Shown here one piece after another: positions 24,300 through 36,419 of a DNA stretch of 64,000 bases. The number at the start of each line of letters is the position of its first letter. Position 1 is the first letter of the stretch. A program made the position numbers and the translations under genes. This DNA is from Cyclaneusma minus (lineage: Eukaryota > Ascomycota > Leotiomycetes > Marthamycetales > Marthamycetaceae). Where the stretch lies: positions 2,108,001 to 2,172,000 of the forward strand of contig JAKZHN010000001.1 in assembly GCA_037179335.1 (NCBI GenBank), read 5' to 3'. Under the pieces are notes generated by a model. The model worked only from the letters and a program-made list of their open reading frames with translations, did not search any database and was not told where the DNA came from.

Positions 24300-24600
24300 A
24301 ATTATATATAAATTTTTAATAGAAATTTGCAACATCTAGAAATTTTTATAAATTTTTAAATTTTATTAAATTTTTTTATTTTATAATAGCTTTAATTTTA
24401 TTGACATTTATTTTAATATTATCCGGGATAATATATAAATTTAAATACTTGGTTTTAATAATTTTAAATTTGCATTTATTAATATTAATTTAAAGGCTAA
24501 TATTAATTAGCCTATAAACGATTTTTTATATATACTATTAATATTTCCAAATAAAATTTAAAAAAACAAAAATATTATTAAAATATAGTATATAAATTTT
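24300..24600 (-). pseudogene. Decayed Gypsy reverse transcriptase segment
   Basis: Translating the minus strand gives, in order, YILYFNNIFVFFK (active-site block, both Asp changed to Asn), KYLNLYIIPDNIKINVNKIKAI, and FLDVANFY. This is the motif order of Ty3/Gypsy reverse transcriptase up to the RNase H junction. Several TGG codons have become stops. Asp-to-Asn and Gly-to-Asn changes are those expected from G-to-A mutation. Confidence 0.85.
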
Positions 24601-26142
24601 ATTTAAAAAATTAAATAATACATTATTAATATAATGCTAAAATAAAGCCAGAATATTATAAAAATTAAAGAGCATGATTAATGATTTTAAACCGCCAAAG
24701 CAAATAATAAAAGCTATTTTCTATTTTGTTTTAGCTATTTAAAATTTATTAAAAGCAGCAATAATATTTCATTTGGTATAAATTTTAATACGGTAAACGG
24801 CGTTTAGAATTTTTCTAATTAAAAAAAGCGGATATTAATTTTTAATTATAATATTATTTAAGCTTTTATAGTTTTGACAAATTTATATATTATTGCGTGG
24901 CTTAGCAGCCAATATAAATGGCAAAGCGTATTTTAATTTTAATTTTTGGATAAATTCTTTATTTAGCTAATTATTTAATTATTTGCAAAAATATTTAAGC
25001 TGAGCTAGAAATAGAAAATGGTTTTTATAATATAAAGATTTAATTTCTAGTATTAATTTAATTTTATAATTAAATGCCTCATAGAAAGCAAATTTATTGG
25101 TATTTTGCGGTAGAAATCCGGCTATTATATTATAAAGCTATTTTAAAAATTTAATTTAATATTAGATTTTGATAATTTGGGCTTTTTAGCTAGGAATTTA
25201 TTAATATTAGCTTTAATAATTTAATTAAAAACTAGTAAATAAAATTTCCAATAAAGGAGAAAATTACCAAAAATTGGAAGAAAGTTTTGAAAATAAATTA
25301 AGCTAGCTATACCAAGCAGGGCGTTTTTGAAAACGAAATTTAAAATATTAAAAGGGAATTTAATTAAAAAGGGATTTTGCTTAATTATTATAATACAAAT
25401 AAATTTATACTATAAAATCTATATTGCTTAAATTCTTTATTATTTATAAAAAACAATGAAACTTTGGGCTGCTATTATTTTTATGTTATTTATATTGGGC
25501 CAAAAACAGTAAAAATTAAAAATTAATTAAGAAAATAATAAAAAAGTATTCAATTGCGGAAATAATTTCCTATTAACTTTTTTTATAATAATACAGGCTT
25601 TGGTGATTTTCCTGGCCTAATAATTATAAATAAAAAGTGGTATAGCAATTAAGCAAGCTTGGTTTTTGGTTTTTAATAATATATAATTTATAAGATTATA
25701 TTAGCATTTTGGCATAAATCTAAATTTAATATTAAGCGCTAAATAGCAATTATTTAAAAATTATTACCAATATTGCTTAATATAATATTTTTAAACCATT
25801 AAAACAAACAGAAATTAAACGGGTTTTAATTAAATTGAAAAAGAAATATAATACTTTTAATTAAAAAAAATATATAATTTAATAAAAATATTAATATAAT
25901 TTTAATTAATATAGGCCAGGTTTTTGGAGAAAAATAATTGCTTTAATAATATAAAAAGCGCTATTTGAGCTTCTTAAAATTCCAATTAATATTGGAATTA
26001 TAAAGCAAAAGCTATAAGCAGCTAAAAGTAATTAATATAATTTTAGCTAATTTAATAATATTTTTTTTATATATTTTTAAATCCAAATTAAAGCAATAAT
26101 AATTTTAATTATAATAATATTAGGCTTTTTATTTGCTAAAAC

Positions 26143-26390
26143 TGTTCGTTCCTATAAGGTCAAAATAATGCGCGCGCGGGGGTGATAAATAGGTTGTATT
26201 GGCTATAAAGAGGGAAGGAAGCTGGAGGGCCGCCGGGGAGCTATAGGGGTGGTTTCTATAATTGGCGCTAAGCTAATACTAGCGTCCCGGGCACAGGGCT
26301 TGCGCCCCGGGCACAGTGCTTGCGCCCCGGGCATAGGGCGCGTGCCAAGCATATAATATATGCCTATGGCCTTAGGCAAGAATTTATATA
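26143..26390 (-). repeat. LTR of the Copia-type element (left copy)
   Basis: 248 bases. It is 22 bases longer than the right copy because a GC-rich unit ending CTTGCGCCCCGGGCACAG is present twice here. The GC-rich core (GCGCGCGCGGGGG, CGTCCCGGGCACAGGG) contrasts with the AT-rich surroundings. Confidence 0.9.
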
Positions 26391-27479
26391 TTGGAAACTC
26401 TTTGAATTATAATAAAAAATTCTTTAATAAATCGCTAATTAGAATCGCTAATTAAAAGGCAGTATTTCTTTTTTTTAATTAATCTATTTAAAAATAAAAT
26501 ATTAAAAATTATTATGCTATAAATCAATTTTTTTAATCTATAGCTCTATTATCTTTTTCCTTATTTATAGTTTTACTTTTTATATTTATCCATTTTTACA
26601 TTTTGATAATAAGCTTATTTATAAAAACAAATATTTTAAAAGCTTTATTTAATAATATTTTAATTATAAAATTCGCTAGATTATTATAGCCGTTAATTTA
26701 TTTAACTTTTTAAAATTTTTAACGCTTATAGCTTTAATAAAAATAAAAAATATCTATTATGAATTTGTTTTCAATTATAATACCCAATTTAACCAGGAAT
26801 TTATATAAAAAAGAAAATTTATATAAATAATTATAAAGATATTAAATATTTTAAGCTTAAAAGTATTTTTTCTAAATATAATAGCCATAATATAATTAAT
26901 ATCCATTTTTTAAACTATAGCTAAAATTTCTAAAATTAAAATAAAGTAAATAATACGCTTAAATTTAATGCTAAATTAAGAAACTAAATTTCTTTTTAAT
27001 TTTAAAAATAACATTAATTTTATTTATAAACTTATTTGCTAATATAATAATATATTTAATTTAAAAACAAAACTCTTTATTATTTGCAAATAATTTATTT
27101 ATAAAAACCAGAAATTTAAAAATATTTAAATTTAGAGTAATATATATTAATCCCCTATTTAAATAATTAAGCTGCCAAGTAATGATTTTATTTAATGCTT
27201 TAATATTTTTAAATCCTGACTTCTAATATTAAATTGCAATAAATAGCTTATAAAATATTTTAAATTGGTAATTTTGGGCAATATAGCTATTTGTGGCTTT
27301 TTTATTAATATAATTAGCTTTTATAATTGGGAATTTAATATTTAGCAGCTTTAGAATTTTGCTTTAAGTTTTTTAAATAAAAATTATTAAGCCGGGTTTT
27401 TTAAACATAAAAATTAAATTATGAGAGATAATTGAATTTTCAATTTTTAATATAATTTTAGGCTTTGCTTTAAGGCCAG

Positions 27480-27800
27480 TTTTGCAAAGCTTAAATTCCT
27501 TTAATTTATATTATTTAATATTAGCCAATTGCAAAATATTATTAATTTAAAAGACTACTATTGCAAAATGCTTATTAAAAATAGTAATTATAAAATAAAA
27601 ATTATAAATAAAGGCTTTTGTAAAAAGGTTTTTAATATAATAAATTAATATAATCCAGCTTTAGCCAAATTATATAATACCTTTTTAAATTTTATAATTA
27701 AATTTTTTAAATATTTGGCAATTATTTCCTTGGGTAAATAATAATAGATTTTTTTATTTATAAAATTATAAAATTTAATATAGATCTAAATAATATTTCA
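27480..27800 (-). pseudogene. Decayed Copia reverse transcriptase segment
   Basis: Minus-strand translation in shifting frames shows IYYYLPK, KKVLYNLAKAGLY and INNILQLANIK. These equate to the Copia blocks IYMEQPE-like, KKALYGLKQ-like and YVDDILI-like. Frame changes and stops show it is dead. Confidence 0.82.
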
Positions 27801-30800
27801 AAATTATAATTTATAAATTTTATTATTATATGGATTTTTGATAATAAATAGAAATAGGCCAAAATAAAGCATTAGCTATTGGCTAAATTTTTAAATTATA
27901 AAAAATCAAATAAAATTTGTTTTTTACCAGTATTGCTATGGCTTTAAATAATCAATTTTAATCTTTTATAGGGAATGGTTATTTTGCCTTTAATTTTTTT
28001 AACCATTTTAAATTTAAAGATTTTGGTTTTTAAAATACTGGAATTGGCTTAAATACATTCAAATATATTAGTATTTCAAAATCTAAAAAATTTAATTTTA
28101 TTAAATTTTTTAAATAGCTAATTTAAAATAATAATTTTGCCATTTTTTTTAAAGAAATGGCTAAATTTATATTGGATTTTTTCTTAATAGTTATAAATCC
28201 TTTAATTTTGTTTTCATTTTCTATAATATATATAAAAGCATTTATAATTATTTAATTAATTTCCTTATTAAATAAGCGTTGTTTTTTGGATTTTTCACGC
28301 TTTTCAAATGGTTAAAACTTGTTTTTGGCAGAAATTGGCTTTAAAAATATTTTTTTAAGCGTTTATAAAACTGCTTAGCAAATTGCTTAATTTCCAAAAC
28401 GTTTAAATTATTAAAAGCTTTTTTAGCTTTGTTTTTATTTTTCCAATTAGAATTTTTTTAAATAAGCTCATTTTCCATTTTCGGAATAATATTACTAATT
28501 GGCTTAATTGCTTTTAAAAGGGCTATTTTAATTGATTTAAAAGATTAAAAATTAGGATTAGTTTTTTTTAAAGCTATAATTGATTTTAAATTGGTTTTAA
28601 AATTATTATTAAATGCTAAGATATTTTTAATAATGCTATTTTTAGTAGTTAAATAAAGCTTAATCAATATAAATTTAAATATTTTTAAACTTTTAGGCAT
28701 TTTTTTTAAAAAAAGCTTAAATAGGCTAGTCCAGCCACCGTTGTTTTTATATATCAGGATTTTCGAATTTAAAAATAAATTTAATATAGTTAATATATTA
28801 GGGCTATTTTTAATATATAAAGCCTTTTAAATTAATTTTTTAATATAGATTTTCTGGAATTTTTTTAATGGCTTTATAAATAGCTTGGGCTTTTTTAATT
28901 ATAAAAAAAATAATAGGAAATTCTAAATAATTTTTAAAGAAGCTTTATATATTAGAAAAATAGGCATTAATTTATTAAAATTGGTAATATTGTTTAAAGC
29001 TTTATAATAAATGCTTAAAAAATAAATTTAAAAGTGGTTTTTTTTTAATTTTTATAATAATATAAGCTTTTTCCAAAATTAAATAAATTCTTTTTATTTT
29101 GCCAATGCTATAATAGGCTTTAATTGGGATTTTGTTATATTAAATTCCTAATAATTTAGCGTTTTATTTAAAATTTTTAAAAGCGGCTTTAGTTTTAGCG
29201 TTATAGCAAATAATATTTAATAAATTTTTAATATAAATTTATTGATATTAATATAATTGCCTTTTAAATATTTTTAAATATTTTTAAATATTTTTAAATT
29301 TTATAAATTTAGCGATATTGTAAAAATTCCTATTATTAATAATATAAAGAATTTTGCGTTTTTTAATTTAAATTATATTTATGGTAATTAAATAATGAAA
29401 TTTAAAATTTATTTTAATTTTGAATTTAAACCGGTTTGGAAATTTGTTATTTAATTGTTATTAATTGCAGTATTTAGTTATTTTTTAAGAATTTTAAAAT
29501 TAAATTAATATTTAGCTTTTTGTAAAAATTTAGCAAGCTTTTTAATAATTAAATGGCCGAGTTTTTTATACAACTAATAAAATTTAGGCTTATTTAAATA
29601 ATACTAGATAATATTTATTTTATTTTTATTTAATTTAATTTTTAAATAATATTAGGAATGGCTAAAACTTTTAAAAATATGCTATTATTTGGTTTTTTAA
29701 ATTAGGATATTTTCCAGATTATTAAATTTAATTTAAAGGCTATTTGTTTTTTTTAAATATATTAAAAAGAGTATTAGCTTTGCAAATATAAAATATAATT
29801 ATTTTAAATGGCAATTTAAAAGAAATAGCTTTTATAATATCAAATTCTCCAATTTTAAATATAATACAGGCTTAGCCAGCTTTGTTAATATCTAGGTAAA
29901 TATTAGGAATTAGGTTTTTTAAAGCTTAAAATTAAATATAGCCAGCTATAAAAATATATAATGCTTTAATATTAGTTATAATTTTTTAAAAGGTTTTTAA
30001 AAAATATCGATTTAAAAAACTAAATATTTGGCTTTAAATAAATTTTATAAAATATTGACTAATTATTTATTTATTTAGAATTAATTTATAAAAACTTTAA
30101 TTTTAATTTTAGCTTTAAAATACATATATAAAATAATAAATAAATATTTACTTATTTGGAATTATTTTATAAAACTTATAATTAATAATTGCATATTTGG
30201 CTAATTATTTAATAAAGAAAAAGCAATTTTTGGTTTATTAACTGTGCTTTAAAATATTATAAACCTTGTGGAATTTATAACTTTTTCTTGGCTTTTTTAA
30301 TTATTTTTAAAAATATTTTCCCAATCAAAACTTTAAATTATTTATTCCATTTTATTAGAATTATTATTAATTTTATTTTAATATTTTATTTTATTTTTGC
30401 CTTTATATTTAGCCAAGAAAATATAAAGGGCATTTTAGATATAAACTTTGCCTTTTTCTTATAATTTTTTTATTTTTTCCATTTAGAAATAAACGTTGGT
30501 AAATTATAGTTTTTAAACCAATAGCTAGGTTTTTTATAACTCCAGCAATATTTGGTTGAATATTTTAATTTACTCGAGCTATTTAATTGGTTTCTAATAT
30601 TTTAATTGGATTTGGAATTTTTAAAATTGCTTTAATTGGAGTTCTTGAAATTTTAATAATCCGGATTTTTATTATAAATCCGGTTTAAATAAAAAGCTAA
30701 AAAAGTAATTTTTTTTAAATACGAATTAAAGATCAAAAATTTGCATAAAGAGTTTTAAATATTTTCGCTTTTTTTATTAAAGTATATTTGCGTTTTTCCA

Positions 30801-32800
30801 TATTTTTGCAAGCATTTATTAATTGATTTTTAAGGTCTTTTTTTTTAATAAATGGCATTAAAATTTTGCTGGATTTTATATAAAATATTAATTAAGATTT
30901 TCAAATATTTAATTTTGGATTTTCCAGCGTTTTTTTTAAATCAGTTTTTTAAAATTTGTATTTTTTTATAAATTTAGGTATTTTTAATAGCGGTAAAGAA
31001 TTTTAAAATCCAGATTTTTATTAAATATTTTTTTAAATCATAATTAAATGCTTTATTTTTTAATATATTTAAATAGATATAATGGAATTCAAATAAAACA
31101 AATGCTAAATTTGGCAATACGGTTTATAACAATAAGAAATTTGGTTTTAAATATATTTATATAATTTTAATATATTTTAAACTTTTATTATAAATATAAA
31201 TTTTGGCCAATTTAAGTATTAGCTTATAAATCATAATATTTATAAAAATATTTAATTTGGCTGCTTTGCTGGATTAATATAGCTAAAGAAAAATGTGTAT
31301 ATGCTAAATTAAAAAAAAAGCTATAATATGCTATATTATAAATTGGCTTATATTATGCTTTATTAAAAAAGCGTATTATATTATAATTTTAATTATATTA
31401 TATTATTAAAGCTGCGCTATATCATATTAATTTTTTTAAAATAGGCATGCCGGATTTCAAAATCTGGTTTATTAATATTAGATTTAATACAGTTTATAAT
31501 ATTTTGCAATTTTTGTATATTTTGAAAAATAAAAACATTTTTTAAAGCTTCAAATTTGCTATTTAAAAATAAAAGCTATTTTTGGATTTTATTTATTTTT
31601 TAATTAGTTTTATAAACCATTTAGCTATTTTTATCTTTATAAGAATTTTATAAAATGCAAAAAAACAGTTTTTTAAAAAACGTTAAACTTTTTTATTTGC
31701 CTTGGCAAATAAAGTTTGGTTAAAATTTTTAAAGGCATTTTTAAATTTAAGCTATAATTTCTTATTTTGCCATTTAGCTTTTTTTAAAAAAAATGGAAAT
31801 AAGAAATCTTTTAATATTTTGCTTTATATATGGTTTAAAGTTTTTCAAATCCAAATTAGAAAAAGAATTCTTTTAAATGGCGTTTTTGGCTATAGCTAAG
31901 TTTTTAAATTTAGATTTAAAAGGGATAAATATTGAAATATTAAATGCCTTATAAATATCTATAAGAAATTAACATTGGCTATAGCTAAAAAGCTTAATTA
32001 ATTTAATAAAAATGGTTTTTAATATTGCGTTGGAAATTGGCGCAAAAATAAAGCTTTAAATTTACGGGATTTAAAGCCGTGAATATTGCGGCCTTTAAAA
32101 CTGCAAGAATCGCGCTTTTTAAAATTGCAAAAATTGCGTTTTTTAAAGCTATAAAATCTGGAGTTGTAAAGAAAAAGGTATTTATAATAGTAAAAGGCAG
32201 GAATTTGGAATAATAAAAGGCAAAGTATTTAAAATAGTAAAAAAAAGGTTATAAAAGCCATTAGCGGGGTGGGCTTTTATTAAAATTATAGGATAAATTA
32301 AAGGTAAAGGAAATTTGGAGGTATTTTGCAAATATATAAAATATAAATTTATAAAATATAAATTTGGAATTTTGCAAACTCAGATTTATAAAGCGCAAAT
32401 TTAGGTATTTTAAAGCTGCAAAATAATAACGCAGCTAAAACTTAAATTGCAAAAGAAATAGCGCAATTAATAATAAAGCTGCGAAAAAAATTGCGGGATA
32501 ATTGCGCAATTTGGTAAAGGGCGGAATAATTAAAATAATTGTATAATAAACGCAAATTGCTAATTTTAAATTGCATAAATCCTATTTTTATTAGGCAAGG
32601 CAATAGTTAACTAGTTTTTAAGTTTTAAATTAATTGCGTAAATTCCGTTTTTATTAAGCAAGGCAAAATTAAAATAAAAATCCTTAGAATAATTAAAGCG
32701 CTATATAAATCCCGTTTTTATTGGGCAAAACAAGCTTTAAAGGTTTCTTTTTAAAAAAAATATAGTTATTTTATAACTCTTTAAAAAAATTACTAATTAA

Positions 32801-33026
32801 TACTTGTTTTTATAAAATTAGGGTGGTATATACGCGAGGATAATAAATAAATTATATTGGCTATAAAAAAAAGAAAGCTAAAAAGCCGCCGGAAAGCTAT
32901 AAGGGTGGTTTCCATGGCTGGCGCTAAGCTAATACTAGCGTCCCGGGCACGGGGCTTACGCCCCGGGCATGGGGCGCATGCCAAGCACGTGACACGTGCC
33001 CGTGGCCTTAGGCAAGGATCCATACA
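32801..33026 (-). repeat. LTR of the Copia-type element (right copy)
   Basis: 226 bases, aligning to 26143-26390 apart from the missing 22-base unit. Differences seen are transitions in both directions, so both copies were RIP-mutated independently. Confidence 0.9.
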
Positions 33027-33443
33027 ATGACAAATAGTCTAAATTTATATAAAATAAAAATAAGGAATTAATATTATTTTATAAAATTTTAATTAATAAA
33101 TCCAATGCTAAAGCAGCCGCTATTAATTAGAGTATTTATAGGAAAATTAATGCATTTAGAAATAAAAATAAGCTAGTAAAAATTAAATTTGCAAAATTAA
33201 TTAAGCAAATATAAAACGATTTAATATTATATATAAAATATTATAATTATAAAAATTTAAATAAAAAAATAGCAATTACTTAATTTTAAAATGCTTTTTA
33301 GCAATGACTTAGGCTAAAAAACTTTTATTTTCCTACTGGCCGTTTTATTTAATAGTAGCGGGGGCCTTGTGAATTAATTGTTAATTATGAAATAATATTA
33401 TAATTAATAAATGGGATTTTTATAATAAAAAGAATTAATAATT

Positions 33444-33554
33444 TGTTACACGGCCACGTAGTGCAGCCCGTTACCGCTAAGCTAGAGTACAAAAGACCCG
33501 TAGTATTCCCGAACAAGGGAATACTCCTATATCCGATATTTAAGCCGTGTGATA
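33444..33554. repeat. Terminal repeat of the TRIM-like element (left)
   Basis: 111 bases, starting TGTTACACGG and ending CCGTGTGATA. Confidence 0.88.
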
Positions 33555-33896
33555 ATTATCCCCCCTTTTGTGCCTTTATTGGCCTTAATAGAGGAGCTAC
33601 CTCGTGGCTCTTGGCCTGTACTATTTAGGTGCTATTTGGAATAATTGCCATGACTAAATACTGGACCCCCAGCCCTTTATAGAATTGGACCATGGCTCTT
33701 TATAGAGTCGGACTATAGAATGGCTGTTAGCTAGGTCGGCTCGGGGGTTTAAGCCCTAATTTAAATGCTTTTTGCTGGCTAATTGCCCTTTGCTTGCTTG
33801 CTATTCTCTGGTATTTTGTACACTGCAAAAACCCCTTATTTTTGGTCTTGTCGGCATTTAAACCCCCGGCCTGCTAACCGGTGTTCGAGAATACTT

Positions 33897-34007
33897 TATT
33901 ACACGGCCATATAGTACAGCCCGTTACCGCTAAGCTAGAGTACAAAAGACCCATAGTATTCCCGAACGAGGGAATACTCCTGCACCCGATATTTAAGCCG
34001 TGTGATA
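33897..34007. repeat. Terminal repeat of the TRIM-like element (right)
   Basis: 111 bases; same length as the left copy with no gap. Followed by TAATT. Confidence 0.88.
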
Positions 34008-35167
34008 TAATTACCTTTAATATTATTGGCTAAAAATCTTTTATAGCCGCAATTTTTTAGGGCATTGCTATTATAAAACTGGCCAAATTAAAGATTATAT
34101 TAAATTACAAAAATAGGTATGGATAAATTCTAATTTAAATTATAAATATTGGCGACGGCCCTTTTGGGGTAATAATTAATTTAATAATTTGGCTTTTTAT
34201 AATAAAAACAAAGTTTAAATTGCTAATAATAGGCTTTTTGTTTTTTTAAATATATTTCAAAAAAATTTATAGAATTATTAAGATTTTTAAAAGGCTAAAA
34301 ATTAATAATGCATTAAAAAATAAAAATTTAAAGCTTGAATTAAAAATTAATAATACCCTTTAATTTAATTGATTAATTATATTTAATGGCATTTAAATTA
34401 ATAATATAATTGCGTTTAATATAATTCTTATTGCAAAATCAATTAAGGAATTTTTTAATATCTAAATATCTATTTATTATAATTGCTTTTTTTGGAAATT
34501 ATAAAACAAATGTAAATTATAAATAAATTTAAAATTTTCTTGCGAAATCCAATAATTTTAAATTTGAAAATAAACTTGGCTTAGACCGCCTTAAAATTAA
34601 ATTTGGCAAGGAAAACGGGGAATTTTTTTTAATTATTTTAAGTTTTTTTTTAGAATTCTTTTGATTTTTTTAATTTTATTAAAAATAATATATATTTTTT
34701 AAAGCGCGGCCAATTTTTTTTTAGCTATTTGCTAGGGCTAAATATCTAAATTATTAAAAATTGTAAAAGTTAATCTAAAATTAATACGCTATTGAAAGAA
34801 ATATTAATCGCCTAGTTTATTGGTAATATATTAGAGTTTTTTAAATTTAATATTAAAAATTGGAATATTAATAATAAAAATCTAGCGGACGCTAAAAGCA
34901 AAATTAAGGAATTTTTCTTGGCGTTTTAAAGGCTTAGGCTTATTAATTCCAAATTTATTAAAATTAGGCGCTTAATAATGGTAATTATTAAAAATAATAA
35001 TATTATTAATATTAAGAAAATTATATATTTCTTTAAATTATATATTTTTTTAGCGGTAGAATTAAATGGCTTTTTTTTAAATTAAAAATACAATTATTTA
35101 AATTAAATTAGTATTAAAATAATGCTAAATTTAAATATATTTAAAATACGCGCAATTGGTAAAGCCG

Positions 35168-35275
35168 GCAAAAACTAAAATTAAAAACTAAAATTAAAAA
35201 CTAAAATTAAAAACTAAAATTAAAAACTAAAATTAAAAATTAAAATTAAAAATTAAAATTAAAAATTAAAATAAT
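35168..35275. repeat. 13-base tandem repeat in the Gypsy-type element
   Basis: About eight units of AAAACTAAAATTA, the later ones changed to AAAATTAAAATTA by a C-to-T step. It lies between the decayed internal region and the 35366 LTR. Confidence 0.8.
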
Positions 35276-35365
35276 TGGCTTATTTAAAGCGGAAAATAAA
35301 GGCTTAAATTAAATTAGGCTAAATTAAAAATAAAAGCAAAATAATTAATAATAGGTAAATTAAAT

Positions 35366-35567
35366 TATTACGGTATAAAATAAAGGCAAATCCTAGAAAA
35401 TAGCGACGTTGATTTACGGAAAAGAGAAGAGAAGCCAGAGAAGCTCAAAAGCTATATACAAACGCCAAGGGCCAAGCCCGGGGCGTGGCAGTGATGGTGG
35501 CCCGAGGGTAGGGGGTCGACCAGGACGGAGCGGTTATGTGACCAAGGAACGGCATGGTGCCGTGACA
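35366..35567 (-). repeat. LTR of the Gypsy-type element (right copy, 5' LTR)
   Basis: 202 bases ending CCGTGACA and followed by the CTTCC duplication. It keeps some G/C positions that the left copy lost, and has lost others. Confidence 0.92.
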
Positions 35568-35572
35568 CTTCC
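35568..35572. repeat. Right target-site duplication CTTCC
   Basis: Matches 21573-21577. The MGGA member 4 reading frame resumes at 35573. Confidence 0.9.
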
Positions 35573-36419
35573 TCAAGACCTTGAGGAAGGCATGGGATAG
35601 ACGTTGCCGAGAAAGAACCGCGAAGAAGCTTGAAGCGGAGAGGAAGCAGTGGGAAGAGGCCGCGTACGAACGGAGAAGGAAGATGATGATGAGGGGACAG
35701 ATGATGGACAGTTTCGTAGCCCTCACTGGCCTTTTGAACCTTGATGAGTCTGTTGATGAGAAGAAAGGGGCCAAAGTGGACAAGAAAGCGCGGAGAATGA
35801 AGAAGGAAAAGAGGAGATGGGGAAACCGGATGATGGACAACCTCGCGGCCATCACTGGTGCCATGAGCCTTGATCAGTCTGCTGATGAGGGAAAAGGGGT
35901 CAAGGAGGACCTCCAGATGGAGGGAGCTTGAATGGCTCCTGGCGAGATTACACTGGCTTTTTACCATCGTCATGGCATTATCTCCTAGTCGCTTTGGCGT
36001 TGAGACACAGGATTGCCCTTTAGCCTGTCAATCTAGTACGCCAACACATTCAAAACCAATAGCCGTCTTGATTGTGCGTGTTCGGCTGTCCAACTTCGCA
36101 TAGTAGTCCATTTTCAGTATGACCGCTCGGCTGCCCATTCTAGCTCCGCCCTGAGCGAAGTCCAGTGCGAAAACCAACACTTCTAAATATTATAAATACC
36201 ATTATTATCTGCACACACACTCTCTTTCTCCATCTCCTTCTCTAAATCGAGAGCAGCAGCTTTCAACACGGCAGCCTCACAGCTCCACAGCTCTCCAGCT
36301 TTCAACAACAGAAGCTTTGAACAGCAGCAACAGCTTCACATCACGGCAAAGAAGTCCGTCTTCTACAGTCCCAATACCCAGACTTTCAAGACCACCGCTT
36401 GAGTCTCTCAACCCATACG

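Larger units (their letters stand above)
26143..33026 (-). mobile_element. Ty1/Copia-type LTR retrotransposon nested in the Gypsy-type element
   Basis: 6,884 bases with LTRs at 26143-26390 and 32801-33026. Starts are TGTTCGTT / TACTTGTT and ends ATATA / ATACA, consistent with TG...CA after RIP. The minus strand at about 27480-27800 reads INKKIYYYLPK, then LIIKFKKVLYNLAKAGLY, then a decayed FYVDDILQLAN-like site. This is the Copia reverse-transcriptase order (AFLNG..., KKALYGLKQA..W, YVDDIL). The flanking pentamers AAAAC and ATGAC match after allowing for RIP at all but one base, so the target duplication is only tentative. No intact ORF remains. Confidence 0.88.
33444..34007. mobile_element. 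TRIM-like miniature LTR element
   Basis: 564 bases with 111-base direct repeats at both ends (33444-33554 and 33897-34007), TGTTACACGGC / GCCGTGTGATA termini, and a perfect TAATT duplication on both sides (33439-33443 and 34008-34012). The 342-base interior encodes nothing recognisable and shows no clear primer-binding or polypurine site. It is much less AT-rich than the element it sits in, and its two repeats differ at only a few positions, mostly transitions. It therefore looks younger than the main RIP episode. Called TRIM-like because it is far too short to be autonomous. Confidence 0.88.
21578..35567 (-). mobile_element. Ty3/Gypsy-type LTR retrotransposon, RIP-decayed, with nested inserts
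   Basis: 13,990 bases bounded by two 202-base LTRs (21578-21779 and 35366-35567) with TG...CA-type ends (TATCACGG / CCGTGACA, the first G lost to A) and a CTTCC duplication. Removing the nested Copia-type element leaves about 7.1 kb, a normal size. The minus strand at about 24300-24600 carries a stop-riddled but recognisable Gypsy reverse transcriptase, with YFNNIFVFFK in place of YFDDILVFSK, KYLNLYIIPDNIK for KYLG..ISP.G.K, and FLDVANFY. The minus strand next to the left LTR reads AAAAAGGGGTAA, a good polypurine tract, which agrees with that orientation. The interior has no usable ORF. The sequence is dominated by A and T, and the two LTRs differ almost only by transitions. Confidence 0.92.
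21321..35931 (+). pseudogene. MGGA-family member 4, split by a 14-kb retrotransposon
   Basis: The 5' part has exon 1 at 21321-21370 (MAHFTFSYMLTDIKPD), exon 2 at 21443-21505 and the start of exon 3 at 21561-21577 (R-N-P-D-F). The rest of exon 3 resumes at 35573 after the LTR element and its duplicated CTTCC. Excising 21578-35572 gives a continuous frame through the junction (NPDF-LKTLRKAW) to the stop at 35931; the ancestral protein would be 162 residues, as in the sister genes. The 3' part carries two copies of the tail motif, one with MMDSFVALTGLLNLDESVDE and one with MMDNLAAITGAMSLDQSADE, then EDLQMEGA. The exons show no RIP decay although the insert is saturated with it. The gene is certainly interrupted; a 14-kb insert in an exon cannot be spliced normally. 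Confidence 0.9.

Noticed and set aside
31702..31899. Small plus-strand ORF inside the Copia-type element
   Set aside because: Wrong strand for the element, AT-driven composition, no motif.
33443..33628. 61-residue ORF inside the TRIM-like element
   Set aside because: Spans the LTR and interior border and has no counterpart in the other LTR; miniature LTR elements do not encode proteins.
35168..35275. CRISPR-like or regulatory array
   Set aside because: Short 13-base head-to-tail units without spacers in a eukaryotic transposon; a simple tandem repeat.
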